Assembly (NCBI GenBank): GCA_013396635.1
Contig: WBMW01004112.1
Span: 1-64,000, forward strand
Source: Penelope pileata
Lineage: Eukaryota > Chordata > Aves > Galliformes > Cracidae
Direction of reading: 5' to 3'
Length of the DNA stretch: 64,000 nucleotides
Part shown: in pieces, positions 28,101 through 40,100 of the stretch
How the letters are laid out: each line of letters starts with the position of its first letter
Position numbering within the stretch: the first letter of the stretch is position 1
The notes under the pieces: generated by a model
Databases searched by the model: none
What the model saw: the letters and a program-made list of their open reading frames with translations, nothing else
Told to the model about the DNA's origin: nothing
Program-made: the position numbers and the translations under genes

Positions 28101-28212
28101 TTCCCATGGATGCACAAATCCACAAGAACACTTGAGAATTTTTCACACAAAACAAGAAAAAATAACACTGTATTACACCTGGCAACTGGCTGTCCCAAGG
28201 CTCAGAGTAAGG
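22177..28212. other. Unique non-coding DNA with two tentative signals
   Basis: About six kilobases without a recognised gene or mobile element. A short TAGTAAACTT triplication is visible near 22482-22508. Two features are treated in the findings: a perfect CRE palindrome at 25227-25234 inside a slightly GC-richer block, and a splice-flanked open block at 25911-26027. Other open frames (105 codons or fewer) resemble nothing known. Confidence 0.5.
25227..25234. promoter_or_regulatory. Perfect CRE palindrome (possible CREB/ATF site)
   Basis: The full eight-base cAMP-response element TGACGTCA lies in a locally GC-richer block (about 25180-25290) inside AT-rich surroundings. An eight-base palindrome can occur by chance about once per 65 kb, and somewhat less often where CpG is depleted, so one hit in this window is weak evidence alone. 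A GTAAGC donor-like string sits about 105 bases downstream near 25338, which would suit a short first exon. No TATA box at the right spacing was found. Confidence 0.25.
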
Positions 28213-28263
28213 AGAAAACTGATTAGAAGCAGTTAGAAGCAGCAGAAAACAGATTAGAAGCAG
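28213..28263. repeat. 31-bp imperfect tandem duplication
   Basis: The unit AGAAAAC-GATTAGAAGCAG occurs at 28213-28232 and again at 28244-28263, 31 bases apart, with one mismatch visible. A shorter TTAGAAGCAG copy lies between them. This is a small local duplication, not part of a recognised element. Confidence 0.8.
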
Positions 28264-29019
28264 CACTCAGCAGAGCTGAACTTTGAAACTGTTTAAGCTT
28301 AGCTGTATACATTTCTATACAGAGGGAGTAAAGCAGTCCCCAAGTCCAGTCTCCTTCAAGACTTTTTCTTCCTCAAGCACTGAATTATATCTGACAGTCA
28401 GGGTATTCACTTAAAAAGCTTTCCAAGATTCTGCTTCTAAGTATATAATATTAAAAATTAACACTCTTGCTCTTAGAAGCTAGACTCCCAGATTGCATTG
28501 TCTCTGAAAGGAACGAACTGGAAAGGGACAACAGTCCACTGCATGAGTCTGGGGACTCTCTATCAGATATTCAGTTAACCTAATTCCTGAGAGAATGTGA
28601 ATTTTAAAATCTCATTTAAATGTACCGTGGTGCATTACCTCTCTGCTATTTTTTTTATGTACCGCTCACTTTGAATATAAACAAGATGCACTTGTTTACG
28701 AACAAAGTTCACTGCATATGTATACATTTGAAAGATGATTTAATGTGAGCTTGACACACATACCAAAAGTAATTTCAAAACAGTTACTGTAACTGTTTAA
28801 TGAGTTGCTGAACAGGGAAGGGGTTGTTTCGTGCTGAAGGAGCACAAAACAGGAATTGGGCACTTGTGGTTATTTTATGCTTTCTTCATCATACAAAAAA
28901 ACAGGGTCGTACTGACTGGCATTTCAACTTCAAGTTACGGAATGACTGGTAATGCTCCTTATGTATAGCTGTCATGTTTTTGATTTAATTCACTGAATAA
29001 AATCTTCAATCCATATTCC
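28264..29019. other. Unique non-coding DNA
   Basis: AT-rich sequence with no recognised gene or repeat. It separates the small tandem duplication at 28.2 kb from the CR1 pair at 29.0 kb. Confidence 0.5.
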
Positions 29020-29443
29020 CCTCCCCAGAAAGAGATACAGACATACTGGAAAGAGTCCAATGAAGGGCCACCATGATGTTCAAGAGACTGGAGCATGTCT
29101 CCTACAAGTACAGTCTGAGAGAGCTGGGACATTCGGCCTGGAGGAGGGGCTCAGTGGTATCTCATCAATGTTCATAAATATCTGAAGGGAGGTGCAAAGA
29201 GAATGGAGCCAGGTCTTACTCAGTGGTACACAGTGCTAGGAAAAGATGCAACAAGCACAAACTGAAAAAGAAGAGATTCCCTCTGACAATCAGGCAGCAC
29301 TTCTGTGCTGTGCAGGTGACAGACAAGTAGCACAGGGACCCAGAGAGGTTATGGGGTCTTCTCCTCGAAGATCTCCAAAAGTTGCCTGGACATGGCCTGG
29401 GCACCCTGCACTGGGTGTCCCTGCTGGAGCATGGGTTGGGCCA
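29020..29443 (+). mobile_element. CR1 LINE fragment lacking its tail
   Basis: A plus-strand CR1 piece with GATACAGACATACTGGAAAG-like sequence, then GAGACTGGAGCATGTCTCC, GAGAGAGCTGGGACATTCGG and a terminal GTCCCTGCTGGAGCATGGG block. The last 40-50 bases of a normal CR1 (the TCCCTTCCAAC block and the octamer tail) are missing. They are replaced at about 29444 by an oppositely oriented CR1 end. It is clearly diverged, with many substitutions and small indels, so it is probably older than the copies at 12.6 and 21.7 kb. Confidence 0.88.
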
Positions 29444-29590
29444 GATCATAGCATGGCTTGGGTTGGAAGAGACCTCAAAGCCTACCCAGTTACACGCCCC
29501 CGCCATGGTGATGTGAGACCGTATCAAAGGTTTTGCAGAAGTTTAGGTAGACCCAGATGAACCCAGAGGTCCTGCCAACTTCAGTCAGTC
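29444..29590 (-). mobile_element. Internally deleted CR1 LINE, minus strand
   Basis: Reading the minus strand, this element ends in the CR1 3' block at about 29444-29506 (GGTCTCTTCCAACCCAAGCC and a degenerate octamer). Immediately upstream the conceptual peptide reads VYLNFCKTFDTVSHHH (about 29507-29556). That is recognisably the reverse-transcriptase motif A region of CR1 ORF2, where one catalytic aspartate normally lies; here that residue appears as Asn. In an intact CR1 this motif sits many hundreds of bases from the 3' end, so the copy has lost the intervening RT and C-terminal sequence. The junction lies near 29507-29512. The 5' boundary is uncertain. Confidence 0.8.
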
Positions 29591-32500
29591 TGTAGTTCTG
29601 TAAAATATTGGCCATTTTCATGAATAAGTTTAGGCTGGAAAAATCAATGAAAGTTTGCATTCTTCTAAGGAGTATGATTGTAGAGCAACACCAGAAACAG
29701 GTACTCTCAGGTACTCTGTGTGTCAATTGGCTACATCTTCTGTAATGTGCAGTACCTTCACTTCTGTGTTGCATATTCAGATTCAAACTACTCTTGCCCT
29801 CATTCCCTTGTTTTGCCAAGACAAGAATGCTTTAAGCCCAACACACACCACTTGTAATCAGTTCCTTACTGAAGGCATGTTTTTCCCCAAGTTTGGCATG
29901 CCTTTTTTATAGGAATATATGAGCACAAATTGCAAATAAAGTCATTTATGACAGCATGAAATCCATTCTGTTATAATTCAGTTCTGAAAGGTTCTGAACA
30001 CAGGTAGAAATCTGATCTGCAATACCCTAATGTCAAAACCCCTGCATGAGCTGACTGCCTCTCAGAATAAATAATAAAAATAAAAGGAGAGGAATGTATT
30101 TCATAATCAAAGTTCTTATACCAGCGAATACAGAATGACAGCCATTGATGTAAATAATTATCCTGTCTACTGTACAGAAGGAACAGCATTTTGAAGTACT
30201 ATGCTTTAAAGTATTTCTGACTTGGGTTTAAATTATATGATTAAATGCTGTCTGCTCATTTAAGTAAGGTACAGAACAGTCAAAAGTGTCATATTGGCAT
30301 GAATGAAAAAAAAGCAATGCAAGCCTACCACTACTATGTAAATTCTTTTCAGAAATGTCAGGAAAAATACAATGTATAGACAATAAAACTTTTTAAAAGC
30401 AACGCTCAAAAGTGCTTACACTTATTGTGTGCTTTCTAGAGAGGAATGTCCTTATATACAGTATAATACACACTTCATGAAAAAAAGACCAAGTGAGTAT
30501 GGTCTGATTCCACAAGTTCTGTGGCATAACCATAAGAAAAAAAAATCAGGAAAAAAAAGGCTATTTTCAGGTTTCCAAATGTCTTCAGAGCTTTTAGAGC
30601 TTTACAGGGCTACAAAATCATTCATGGTGAATGTCCTGCAGCACTCTGAAGCATACTGGCCTGCCACAGCATCCATCAGATTGTCTGGACAAAACAGGTC
30701 CTTTTGAAATGCAAAGAGACTGCTATGCAACTAGAGAAATTGTTGTCAGAGCTAATCATCCTAGTAAGTTAGAAATGAGTTTCCAGGCATTACATAACAA
30801 GAATCAAAGGCAAGATTTCTGTCTTTACCACTTGATTGACATGCTTAGATTTATGTAACATTGTACAAGCAAGTAAAATATTATCCCCCTTTGCCCTGCT
30901 CTCCGCACCAGCAGTCTTCCAGGGAAAAATCTACTGAAGAGATCATCTTTGCTCTGCTGAGGTACTCCTGTTCTCCACCTTCTTTTAGGTAAGCTAAGCA
31001 TATTACACTTTAAGGTTTACTCTGTTTGGTATTTTGTTCAGCCTGCAAATCATTTGTATGACAACTCAAGATTCTATTTTTCAATGTCTTCCTAAAAATG
31101 CATATGCTGTACGCAATATTCTAATGTCCTTCTCAGCCATACCTTACTCAGAATTAAAATCAACTCTCCTTGCAGTCATGGTTTTATAAATCTCAAGGTC
31201 ACTTCAGCTCATTTTGCTGCAATGTTAACCCTAGGTGTTCTGGCTGAATTGCTTGCAAGCTAAGACCTCTAGATCACTTTTATAATTTCTCCTTTCCAGG
31301 ATACTATACCACTCTTTTAGAGATGAGATCTGCATTCCTTACCTCTCAATGTACAGGCAAATATCAATTTTGAATGCATTTAGAAAGTAGGGTTAGGTTT
31401 TTTTCTGGAGGCTACTCAAAGTCACTCAAACTGTCATTTATGCCTTTCTGTAATCTGTCAGCTGCCAATCTTATTAACAAATGTATTTACTTCTAGATCA
31501 TTTAATAAAGTGCTGAAAAGCCTTCAATGGAATGCCCTCAAAACCTTCAGTCAAAATGTTTTTGTTCAGTGACGCTAGAAAACAACTATATTTTGCCCAT
31601 GCCTATTTTTAACATGAGTTTTAACAATATCGTGCATCAAAATTTTTTAGATGTAATTGTAAAGTATCCGATCTGCTCTCTGTAATGCTGTCACAGACAC
31701 CAAATACAAAGGCTAGACTTCTGCTTTAAATCTCCCACCCCTCGCACCTGCAGCAAGGCAGCACTGACACTGAGCTGCCACCCTGGGCCTTCTGCTGACA
31801 GCACTTCACCAAGCTGATCCAGAGCTGTTTCCACATGCCACATGCACATGCATGCTCAAGAGCAGTAGATGGCATTGCAAGGTACATCCTGATACAGTAG
31901 ATAGAAAAGGACTGAATCTTGCATTTTACAGTTAAAATTTCAACAGCATTTTCTACAGATGTCCCACATATAAGCATTAATGATTCTTGTCTTGATGTGC
32001 TTCAGCGATAGCACAAGATCTGCGCCAACAGGAGCATCAGTTACAGATAGTGGGGAAGAAGAAACAGAGTAGCACACGCAGGTAGCTGGTACTGGTTGGG
32101 AGGCGCACTGCCTAACAGGGACTTAAGGTTTCAGTGGGCTGTTAGGAAACATTTTCTGTCATTCTCTTACTATTGGTCCTGAGAGAGAAGGATGTAAGAA
32201 TGAATTACAGATGCTTACTGAAGTACTGCTACTGTACGATAACTCTGAAACTATGCCATTACAAGTAAAAAGTGCTGTCATTTGCTTATAAAGCAACAGT
32301 GTAGCTACCATTAAAAATATATATAATAATAAAACAGAAAACAAAAAAAGCAAAACAAAACCAAACAAAGAAGCCCACACAAAAGCATTCATTTGCTAGA
32401 AAGAGAAGATGACAGCAACAGAAGAGAGGGCAGACTGACGTTCCAGCGGCAGCAGTGTACTCTTTCGCAGGACTTACAGCTGAAGTCCTGTGAGTGATAT

Positions 32501-32883
32501 CAGTATTTTGTTACTCATCAGTCACTAAGAATAATTGGTTGACTTGTATCTTTACGGTTACCTGAAAAGCACATTCAAAACATTTTCAAGAACTACAGCT
32601 ATAATGTGGAAAACGAGTTTTTCCCTTTTGAAAAGTAATTGAAAGCACTTCATTTTTTTTTTAGCTGTGATAATCTTCAACTGACAGGCAATAAAGAAGA
32701 GCTATCTGTAATTGCTCAGAGAACTATTTCCTCTCGGAGACTTCTAGTAAGTTTAATTAAACAGATAATTAGAACAAAGAAGCGTAACATATAATAGAAT
32801 TTCTTTCAGAATCATTATGTAAATGATGCAATTAAACACAGTAGAAACAATAACAGTTTATTCATGTGTATCAGCTTTTCAGC
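29591..32883. other. Unique non-coding DNA
   Basis: No gene or repeat recognised. The minus-strand frame reaching 29819 is the upstream extension of the CR1 frame and shows no further CR1 motif. A-rich runs occur near 30536-30560 and 32330-32365. Frames of 104 codons or fewer resemble nothing known. Confidence 0.5.
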
Positions 32884-32950
32884 TACCCCTACCTCTTTTT
32901 TTACTCCTACCTTTTTTTTTTTTACCCCTCTTTTTTTACCCCTACCTCTG
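32884..32950. repeat. Pyrimidine-tract minisatellite
   Basis: About four imperfect copies of a unit made of ACCCCTACC- or ACTCCTACC-like sequence followed by seven to twelve T. The plus strand is almost pure pyrimidine with periodic single A residues. This gives a short local tandem array with unit length of roughly 15-20 bases. Confidence 0.75.
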
Positions 32951-35900
32951 TAAAACATCTCTTATGTCCTACAAGAGAGAAACGTAAACAAGCAGCTGAA
33001 AAAACTCTCCCCCACTACTACCACTGCATCCTGCCCATCAAAGTAAGATACTTGCAAAGCAGAAAAATAAATGACATATCTTAGAATGTACCTGTTGGAT
33101 TAAAATTGCTGAAAGAGTTTTGATTTTGACAAATATTTTGATGATTTTTGACAAATCTGGTTTAAAACCTGCCTAATAGAATTCTTATCAGTCTTATCAG
33201 ACTCAGTTTCCAAAAGGCAGCAAGCTGACCTCTACTTCCTACTCCTTGTTTAATATAAGGGGACCATAAGGGAAAAAAAAATACTTGCTGTAATTTCTGT
33301 CTTGGTTCCCTAAGGTAATGCCCCTACATGACCAGGGCTAAACAGACGCAGCACACTTATGAAACACTGCCATCTACGTAACACAGCAGCATCACCAAAC
33401 TGCACAACATTGCATAAAGTAGAGAAGAATAGTGGGATATTTGAGTGCTGTCATGGCATCATTCATGGCACATGTCCTTCTCCATCAGTTCCATGATAAA
33501 GACTTTCAATTGCCAAATGCAAAAAAGAAATTCAGACTCAGAGTTTGACAGCGGCACAGAAAATAACTAATAAAAACAAGGAATGCAAACAGAGAAGATA
33601 CAGGGATTTAGACTCCTCTGATGTCACATAACTGGAGAGCAGTCAAACTTCAGGTTTCTTCTGCTCTAACAAGGAAGTACACAAACGAAGGCACATCTGG
33701 AAAGGCCAGAAATCTCTCTCTCAAAAAAAATCTAAACTTAAGCACAGTAAGTTGCCTAGCTGCCAAGACTGCACACTATGAATGTGCACGTAAGTTCACT
33801 GGTGAACACATTACAGCCTACTTCACTGCAGCAAAGACTTCAACAACAACTCTTAACAAGTAAATCCAAATAGAAGGTAGTTGAAATTGAGCCCCTTCCT
33901 ACAAGCAATGGGGTATTGTAATCATCCACTGCCACTAATCCCCAAAACGTCTGGGAATGGAGACTAAGAAGTATGTTATTTAGAGATGCTGGCAAGCTGT
34001 AGCTTGTGTGAGCTGTCTGTAAGGTTTATGTATGGGAGATACAGAAACTTTAGGATCACTGTTAGTGAAGAAAATTTCCAACAAATAGATTTTTTTTCCT
34101 TTATTCTTACAACTTGCCCAAATGTTTGGTCTATTTTTTTTTTTTAACTGGCAGCATTCTTCAAGTTTTAAAACATATGTGAGTATGGTAGTGCAATAAC
34201 TAATACATCATATAATCAATTTGTCACCTCAGATAAAGAATATACCTAAAAAGTCGAATAACCTCCTGACTATATCTTTTGCATACTACAACAGCAACAT
34301 TATAAAGGAACAGACAGCGTCTGGAATAGATCTGCTTTCAGAAACTGATTCTGTGATATGCCAGATTATTTAGAAATCAGTGAGACATACATGCATATAC
34401 ACATTTCTGTGGTATTTTTGCACTATAAAAGATTATCTACCTCTTCCTTCTCAAAACTGAGTGCTTCTTTAGAACCTCTCTCATAAATAACGTCTGTAGA
34501 AGAATTATTTTAAAAGCTTTTGTGCTACCACTGCATTAGTTTTAAAATAAACAGAAGTGCCTTAACTGTTACACAAAAGTCTGAAAATGTCTGAGTTGTT
34601 ACACTAAAAATATGTGCTGCACATTTGAACACACACACTTTTTGAAAAGTAATTAATATTTGTTGGACAATACTAACTAGAGCATATGTTTAATATAAAC
34701 TACTTGTAAAATAAGTTTACGGATTCAAAATTTCTCTGAAGCAGCTCAGGCATAAAAGTGTTTATTTTCCGAGAATGACCGTACAAAATTAGGGAAATTC
34801 AATGAAATTCACAACTTTCATTACTTATATGTTTAACAGAGATTCAGAATATAGTTTCTGTCTTTGGGACCTGCAGGATGAAAAATACTTCTGGGAATGA
34901 AGAAACAGAAGCCTGCTGCTGTTTGGCATGAGAATACGAATTACTGTAGCTCTTCCCTTACATGCTTAAAATTATGCACTTGGTGAAACCATTTATTTTT
35001 ATAATTTCTGATTTGGACCTCAGGCTAATCAAACTTCTACTGTGGAGCACTTACCTCATTTAAATAAAGATGATAATTTTGAGCATATTCCATTCCAGAC
35101 ACCTGATGTAGTAATTTTTTCCTGCACTGCGTTTTGGATGATGATAAAGTGCAAAGTTCAATGTTTATTATTCTTTAAATGAGATGCTGTGGTTTTGCAA
35201 AAGCAGAATCAAGTCTCCTAATCTTGGTTGCAACACCATTGCAGATGTGCTTAGCCTTTCTGTGGCTGCAGATGGCTGAGATTTAACACAAATTAGCGTT
35301 AAAGGAGATAGCCTGAAAACACAGATGAATTTAGCCTCAGCTAAATGAATGGCCAAGGGAACCTGGAGAAATTCTCATGCCAGTTAACCCAAGTTAATGT
35401 CCTTACTGGTGAAGTTACCATAGTTGACAAAGAAATAGCTGGTTACTAATGAACTCATCACTACCATTATGAATTGATGGGTAAGGCATACTGTTAACAC
35501 AGAAACAGAAGCAGAACGACACTGATGAGCGAGCGCAAGCAGACTCCCCAGCACGCAGATCAGCACGCTGCCCACACAGTCCCATTACCTGTTCAAGGAA
35601 GAGCCTCACTGTTAGTGGAACCTGCACAAATAAAATCAGTTTATTGCATCACTGGAAAAGTGCAGGAGGAGAGAATAAAAGTCAAATGAAAAAGCCCTGA
35701 AACACCAAGCAGAGGAGTTACTAGATGGAGTTAATTCACATAAAAGTGTGAACAGCAATATTCTGCAAGGCAGGACAGCTCCACAGGCTCTGATCAGAAG
35801 CACATCATGCAGTTACCTTGTTACACCTATTCAGACCACTTACTTCTCTTAATAAGACAGTTCTCTTCATGCACTTTTGCAGAAACCAGTAGACATCTGT

Positions 35901-36874
35901 GGAACCATGCCTGTTCATCCCCGTTCATAACACAGCCATTCCCTTCATGAGCTGTTTCCTTCCATGGTCAGAGACACAGCCAGGAGAAGGCTTTTTGTAT
36001 TGCAGGCAGGACAAAACACGGAGATTAGCCAGAGCCTGCAGAATCAGAATTTACAAACACACACCCAGCACTGTTTGGACAGTGTTTTTCTTGAGAGCAG
36101 AGGAAGAACAAATTCTGCCATTTGGGATCCGCGCAGTGATCTGACTTCTTGATAAGTTCTGGCTTCTCAACAGCAGCTGTGACCTTCACATGTGCTCGGC
36201 TTGGCAAGCGAGCTCGGCAGCCCACCCAGGAGATGGATTCTGGCACTCTGGTCACACCACCAGAGCAGAGCTCCTATAAAGCTTCAGTCCAGTGCTGCTT
36301 GGTTTTATTTTTTACGCTATCTAAAACACACTTCATATAAAATATATTGATTTTTAAAAAGCTAACAATGGCATCCCTGAAAAATCTCTTCATAAGCAAG
36401 CAGATACTTCGTATTCTGGTTGTACTTCCACTTCTCTCAGCTGACAAAAAAATGAAAAATTTTAACTGCAGTGCTTGGCTGATGCAAAAATTTTTACTTC
36501 CAGAGCAGTTCACTCAAATCCAAAGATGCTTACAAAAATAAACATTGGCAAGTGTAGTTCCCATTTTCTGATACAGAATTCCACCTTGCCAAGGGCTCTG
36601 TCACCGAAGGTACACACACGGGCACCACCAAGGGAAGGGCTACAGACTGTCACATTTCCATTACAGAGGAGAAGCCGAGCTCTCTCTACAGGACAGATCA
36701 GAAATGCACTCTGGGTTATGCTTTGATGTCAAACAGTGTACTGAACCGGGTCCTACTGCCATGTCTTCTGAATGAGCTGTGCAGTGACTATTTTAAAAAA
36801 CAGAAACACAGTAAAGCTTCAGGAACACGGGGATCAAAAACCTAAGCTGTACTTGTGTAGGAAAAGTGTTAAAA
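32951..36874. other. Unique non-coding DNA
   Basis: About four kilobases of AT-rich unique sequence with T-runs near 34132-34146. Open frames up to 83 codons show no known motif. No RNA gene or mobile element was recognised before the CR1 end at 36.9 kb. Confidence 0.5.
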
Positions 36875-37159
36875 CAGAGGGGTTCTTGTCAGTGGTGTGT
36901 GGTGATAGGACAAGGGGCAACAGCAAAAAACTGGAGCATAAGAAGTTCTGCACAAATATGCCGAAGAACTTCTTCACAGTGCGGGTGACGGAGCACTGGA
37001 ACAGGCTGCCCAGGGAGGTTGTGGAGTCTCCTTCCCTGGAGATATTCAAGACCCGCCTGGACGCCCACCTGTGCGACCTGCCGTAGGGAACCTGCTCTGG
37101 CAGGGGGTTGGACTCGATGATCTCTAGAGGTCCCTTCCAACCCCTGTGATTCTGTGACT
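36875..37159 (+). mobile_element. CR1 LINE 3' end with open ORF2 C-terminus
   Basis: A plus-strand CR1 fragment. The frame ending at the stop 37084-37086 reads EHWNRLPREVVESPSLE and then IFKTRLDAHL, which is the well-known C-terminus of CR1 ORF2. It remains uninterrupted for more than 60 codons. The 3' UTR follows, with TTGGACTCGATGATCTCTAG, TCCCTTCCAACCCCTG and a TGATTCTGTGA octamer tail. The shared GATAGGACAAGGGGC block marks the left part; the exact 5' truncation point is uncertain. The open frame extends upstream to 36772 by chance. This copy looks less decayed than the others and may be from a younger subfamily. It is not functional, because the endonuclease and most of the RT are absent. 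Confidence 0.95.
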
Positions 37160-40100
37160 AAACTCAAATATATTTCAGCTGATACAAATAGGAAACCAGG
37201 CAAATAGAAGCAGTGCTGGAAATTCAACAGGTACTCACAATTTGGAGAACATCTAGTTCTGTTAGTTAGGTTTAAGTCCCATATTTAAAACAACTCACTG
37301 AAGCTTAGGGCGCACAGTTCTTCCTGTTGGTATGACATCTGGCTTCTTGCTTTTAATAGGTTTCAATCTAGTTGTAATTCTTATTCTACATTTCATAATA
37401 TCCAAACTATTTATGTTCTAAGAATAGGTGTACTTCTTTGTGCTTTCAGATCTAAATAATTCAGCAAGATCAAGTGGTTAAAAAACAAAACAACAACAAC
37501 AAAAAAGCCCCACCCTACTCTGTGATTTTTGTTTTTTTCTCTTGGGCTCACAAGACAATAGCATACCACACACCTATTTTTAGGAATTTATTTGAAAGCA
37601 TGAGTTCTCTTTTTTTTCTATTTCTTCCAGAAACTTAATAATGCATAGTACTGGAAGGTATGACAGAACATTCTGACCTTCCATTTTATCCATTTTCCAG
37701 TACTCTGGGGCACTATTGGCTTGAAAAAAAAAAACTCTTCCTGTTGTCCCTTTGATAAAAATCAGCCATTCTCTTACTTTTCCATAAAATCTTTCATTTC
37801 TTTTTTGCACCGAGATCTTGATTAGACTATGGTATATGGGAAGTCAATCTCACGCTTTATTTAGGTATCTTGCACCACAAAAGAAAAAAAAACACCCTGC
37901 AGTGTCATTCTTTGGTAGAGTCAGTTATGTGGGTTTCTGCTTCTTATTCAAGCACAATGGAGACTGAAGTGAAACTATGAACTAATTTCATTTTTTTCCC
38001 TTCTATTTGGAACTTCCTTTTTTAGCTACCTCCTTCAAATTCTTCAGGATAGTCAGAAGGAGCTCTCCTATTTGCAGTGTCTTCCTGCAGATAACAGAGA
38101 AAATCACCTCCACACTGGATTTCTTTTTTTAACTCCTCTCCTCCAGGAAAGTAACTGAGAGAAACTGTGCACTGCCAGAGCTGACCATGAAAAGCCCCAT
38201 GCTCACCACAAGGAAATAATTAATGTCCTGGCTGACAAATGAATTTGTTACAAGGGGAATTTTAACTCACTTTTGGCAGAGAGATTTTTTACTTTTTGAT
38301 GTTAGAAACCAAATTGCACTCCTTCGTGGCAAGTTCAGAAGAGAGAGCTCCATGAACCTCTCTCTGGTCTGCTCCCTGAATACACAAGGTCCCTCCTGTC
38401 CACATGTCCAGATCCTACAAGGCTTTTGCCAGCGGTCACTGCAACCTTTCCCTTGAATTCGGCACTCTCTGCCCTCTCTGGGCAACCGCCACCAGACTAC
38501 AAACATGATCTCCCTTTGGTCTTTTTTATTTTTCCCTTTGTCCTAAAGATTTTTCTTAAATGAGGAACATCACATACTTTCCTGGGAGCACTGCATCATA
38601 CCTAACCAATTCCAAAGTCAGATTGTACAATCTGGAGTCTCAGCAATTGAGATCATCAAGTAGATATTTAGCTAAAACATACTAATTATAAGTTTCCATA
38701 CTGAAGGAAAATAAATGTCATTAATAGTAACTGCAGAGTCTTCACTGTCCAGATGGAGCTCAACAGTAGGTAAACGCTGACACATAACCACGCTGCATGT
38801 GGACATTTCTAAATTGCATTTATGAAATGCATATATGACTCAGTCTGTCCACACACTGATATGCAGTGAGACAGAAGGGTTAAAATTCTTGCCACAGGAA
38901 AGAAGACAAAACCAGCAATGGGCACCACCTGCTAGACCAGGTCCAGGCTGACACAAACAAGATAGTCTTCTAAATCCATCACCTCAACATGCAACTGCCC
39001 AATCACTACCTCTTATCGTTTGCTTAAAGGAAGAACATATGAAAGGAGATAAGACACGAAACACGTCTCTGGCAGAGGATTCAGCTGCTCCACATATGTC
39101 AAGGCAGATGAAGTCCTGCCAGAGAGGCAGGTAATGCTGCCAGCAAAAGTTTTTCTTTTATATTCTGGTCCAAGAACAGAACGTGTTGCATTCAGGTTGA
39201 CTAATAAACACTGACTTGTTTTGCAAAGGTCACCATGTGTTGCTGTAAAACTTCTGATGTGTGCACGCCTCCCAACAAGGCTAAATCTTGCACAGGAGTT
39301 CAAGTCTTTTCTTTTGTCAGAAGAAGCACAACATGATAAAAGAAAGCTGCTGACATAAGAAATACAGCCCCTGAAAATTGGGCTCATCCTTGCAAAAAAA
39401 CAGAGACCTGAGGCTGAAAGAGTTTCCAGAGAGCCCGTGTGAAGAACAGGAGCACAGCATGCTCTGGCACATGACATTCACATAGAAAGGCTGCATTACT
39501 TGGCAAAAGGAAAGGAAATACTTTCCACTGCTACCCTTTGTTCCCTTCCCCGTGCTTCATGCTAACAGACTGCCCTGCCTCTTCATCACTCCTAATCCTG
39601 CACTGCTGCAAGGATTTCCATCAAATGGAACAACAAAGGTGGGGTCTGGCCCCCCTGCAGTTTGTCACTGTCTTCTGCACCTCTGGCCCACCAGCAGGCA
39701 CCAAGAGGAGTGGCAGAGGTCTGCCAGAAAGCAGGGGCAGCTCCAGCTCCAGGTGGACAGAAAAGCCATCTCTGTCTTGCGGATATCTTTCTAGTACCCA
39801 GAGCCTTCTCACGGTGATTCATTCTCGTGCCAGCAGTACTTCCTCAGATTTCATGGCTGAGCAAGCTGTTTCTTTCTGGTTGTGCCATTCACATCTATGT
39901 CGGCCTTTTCCTAATGGCACCTGCTACTTTGTTAAAAAAAAAGTACTTAAAAATCACAACTACTTTCGTCTCCTACCTTGGTTAATAGCATGTACACAGT
40001 TGCCATCATTTTGCAAACCTAACGAAATGCCTGAATTACCTGAAAATCCAGGCAGGGCACGTTTGCCACTCTATGTCTGCTAGAAACAGGTGGGGCACGT

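Noticed and set aside
39013..39477. 154-codon minus-strand open frame, Ser/Cys-rich
   Set aside because: No domain, no splice context, and composition is typical of a chance frame.
39538..40083. 181-codon plus-strand open frame
   Set aside because: It begins at TTG, is overlapped by other long frames, and resembles no known protein.
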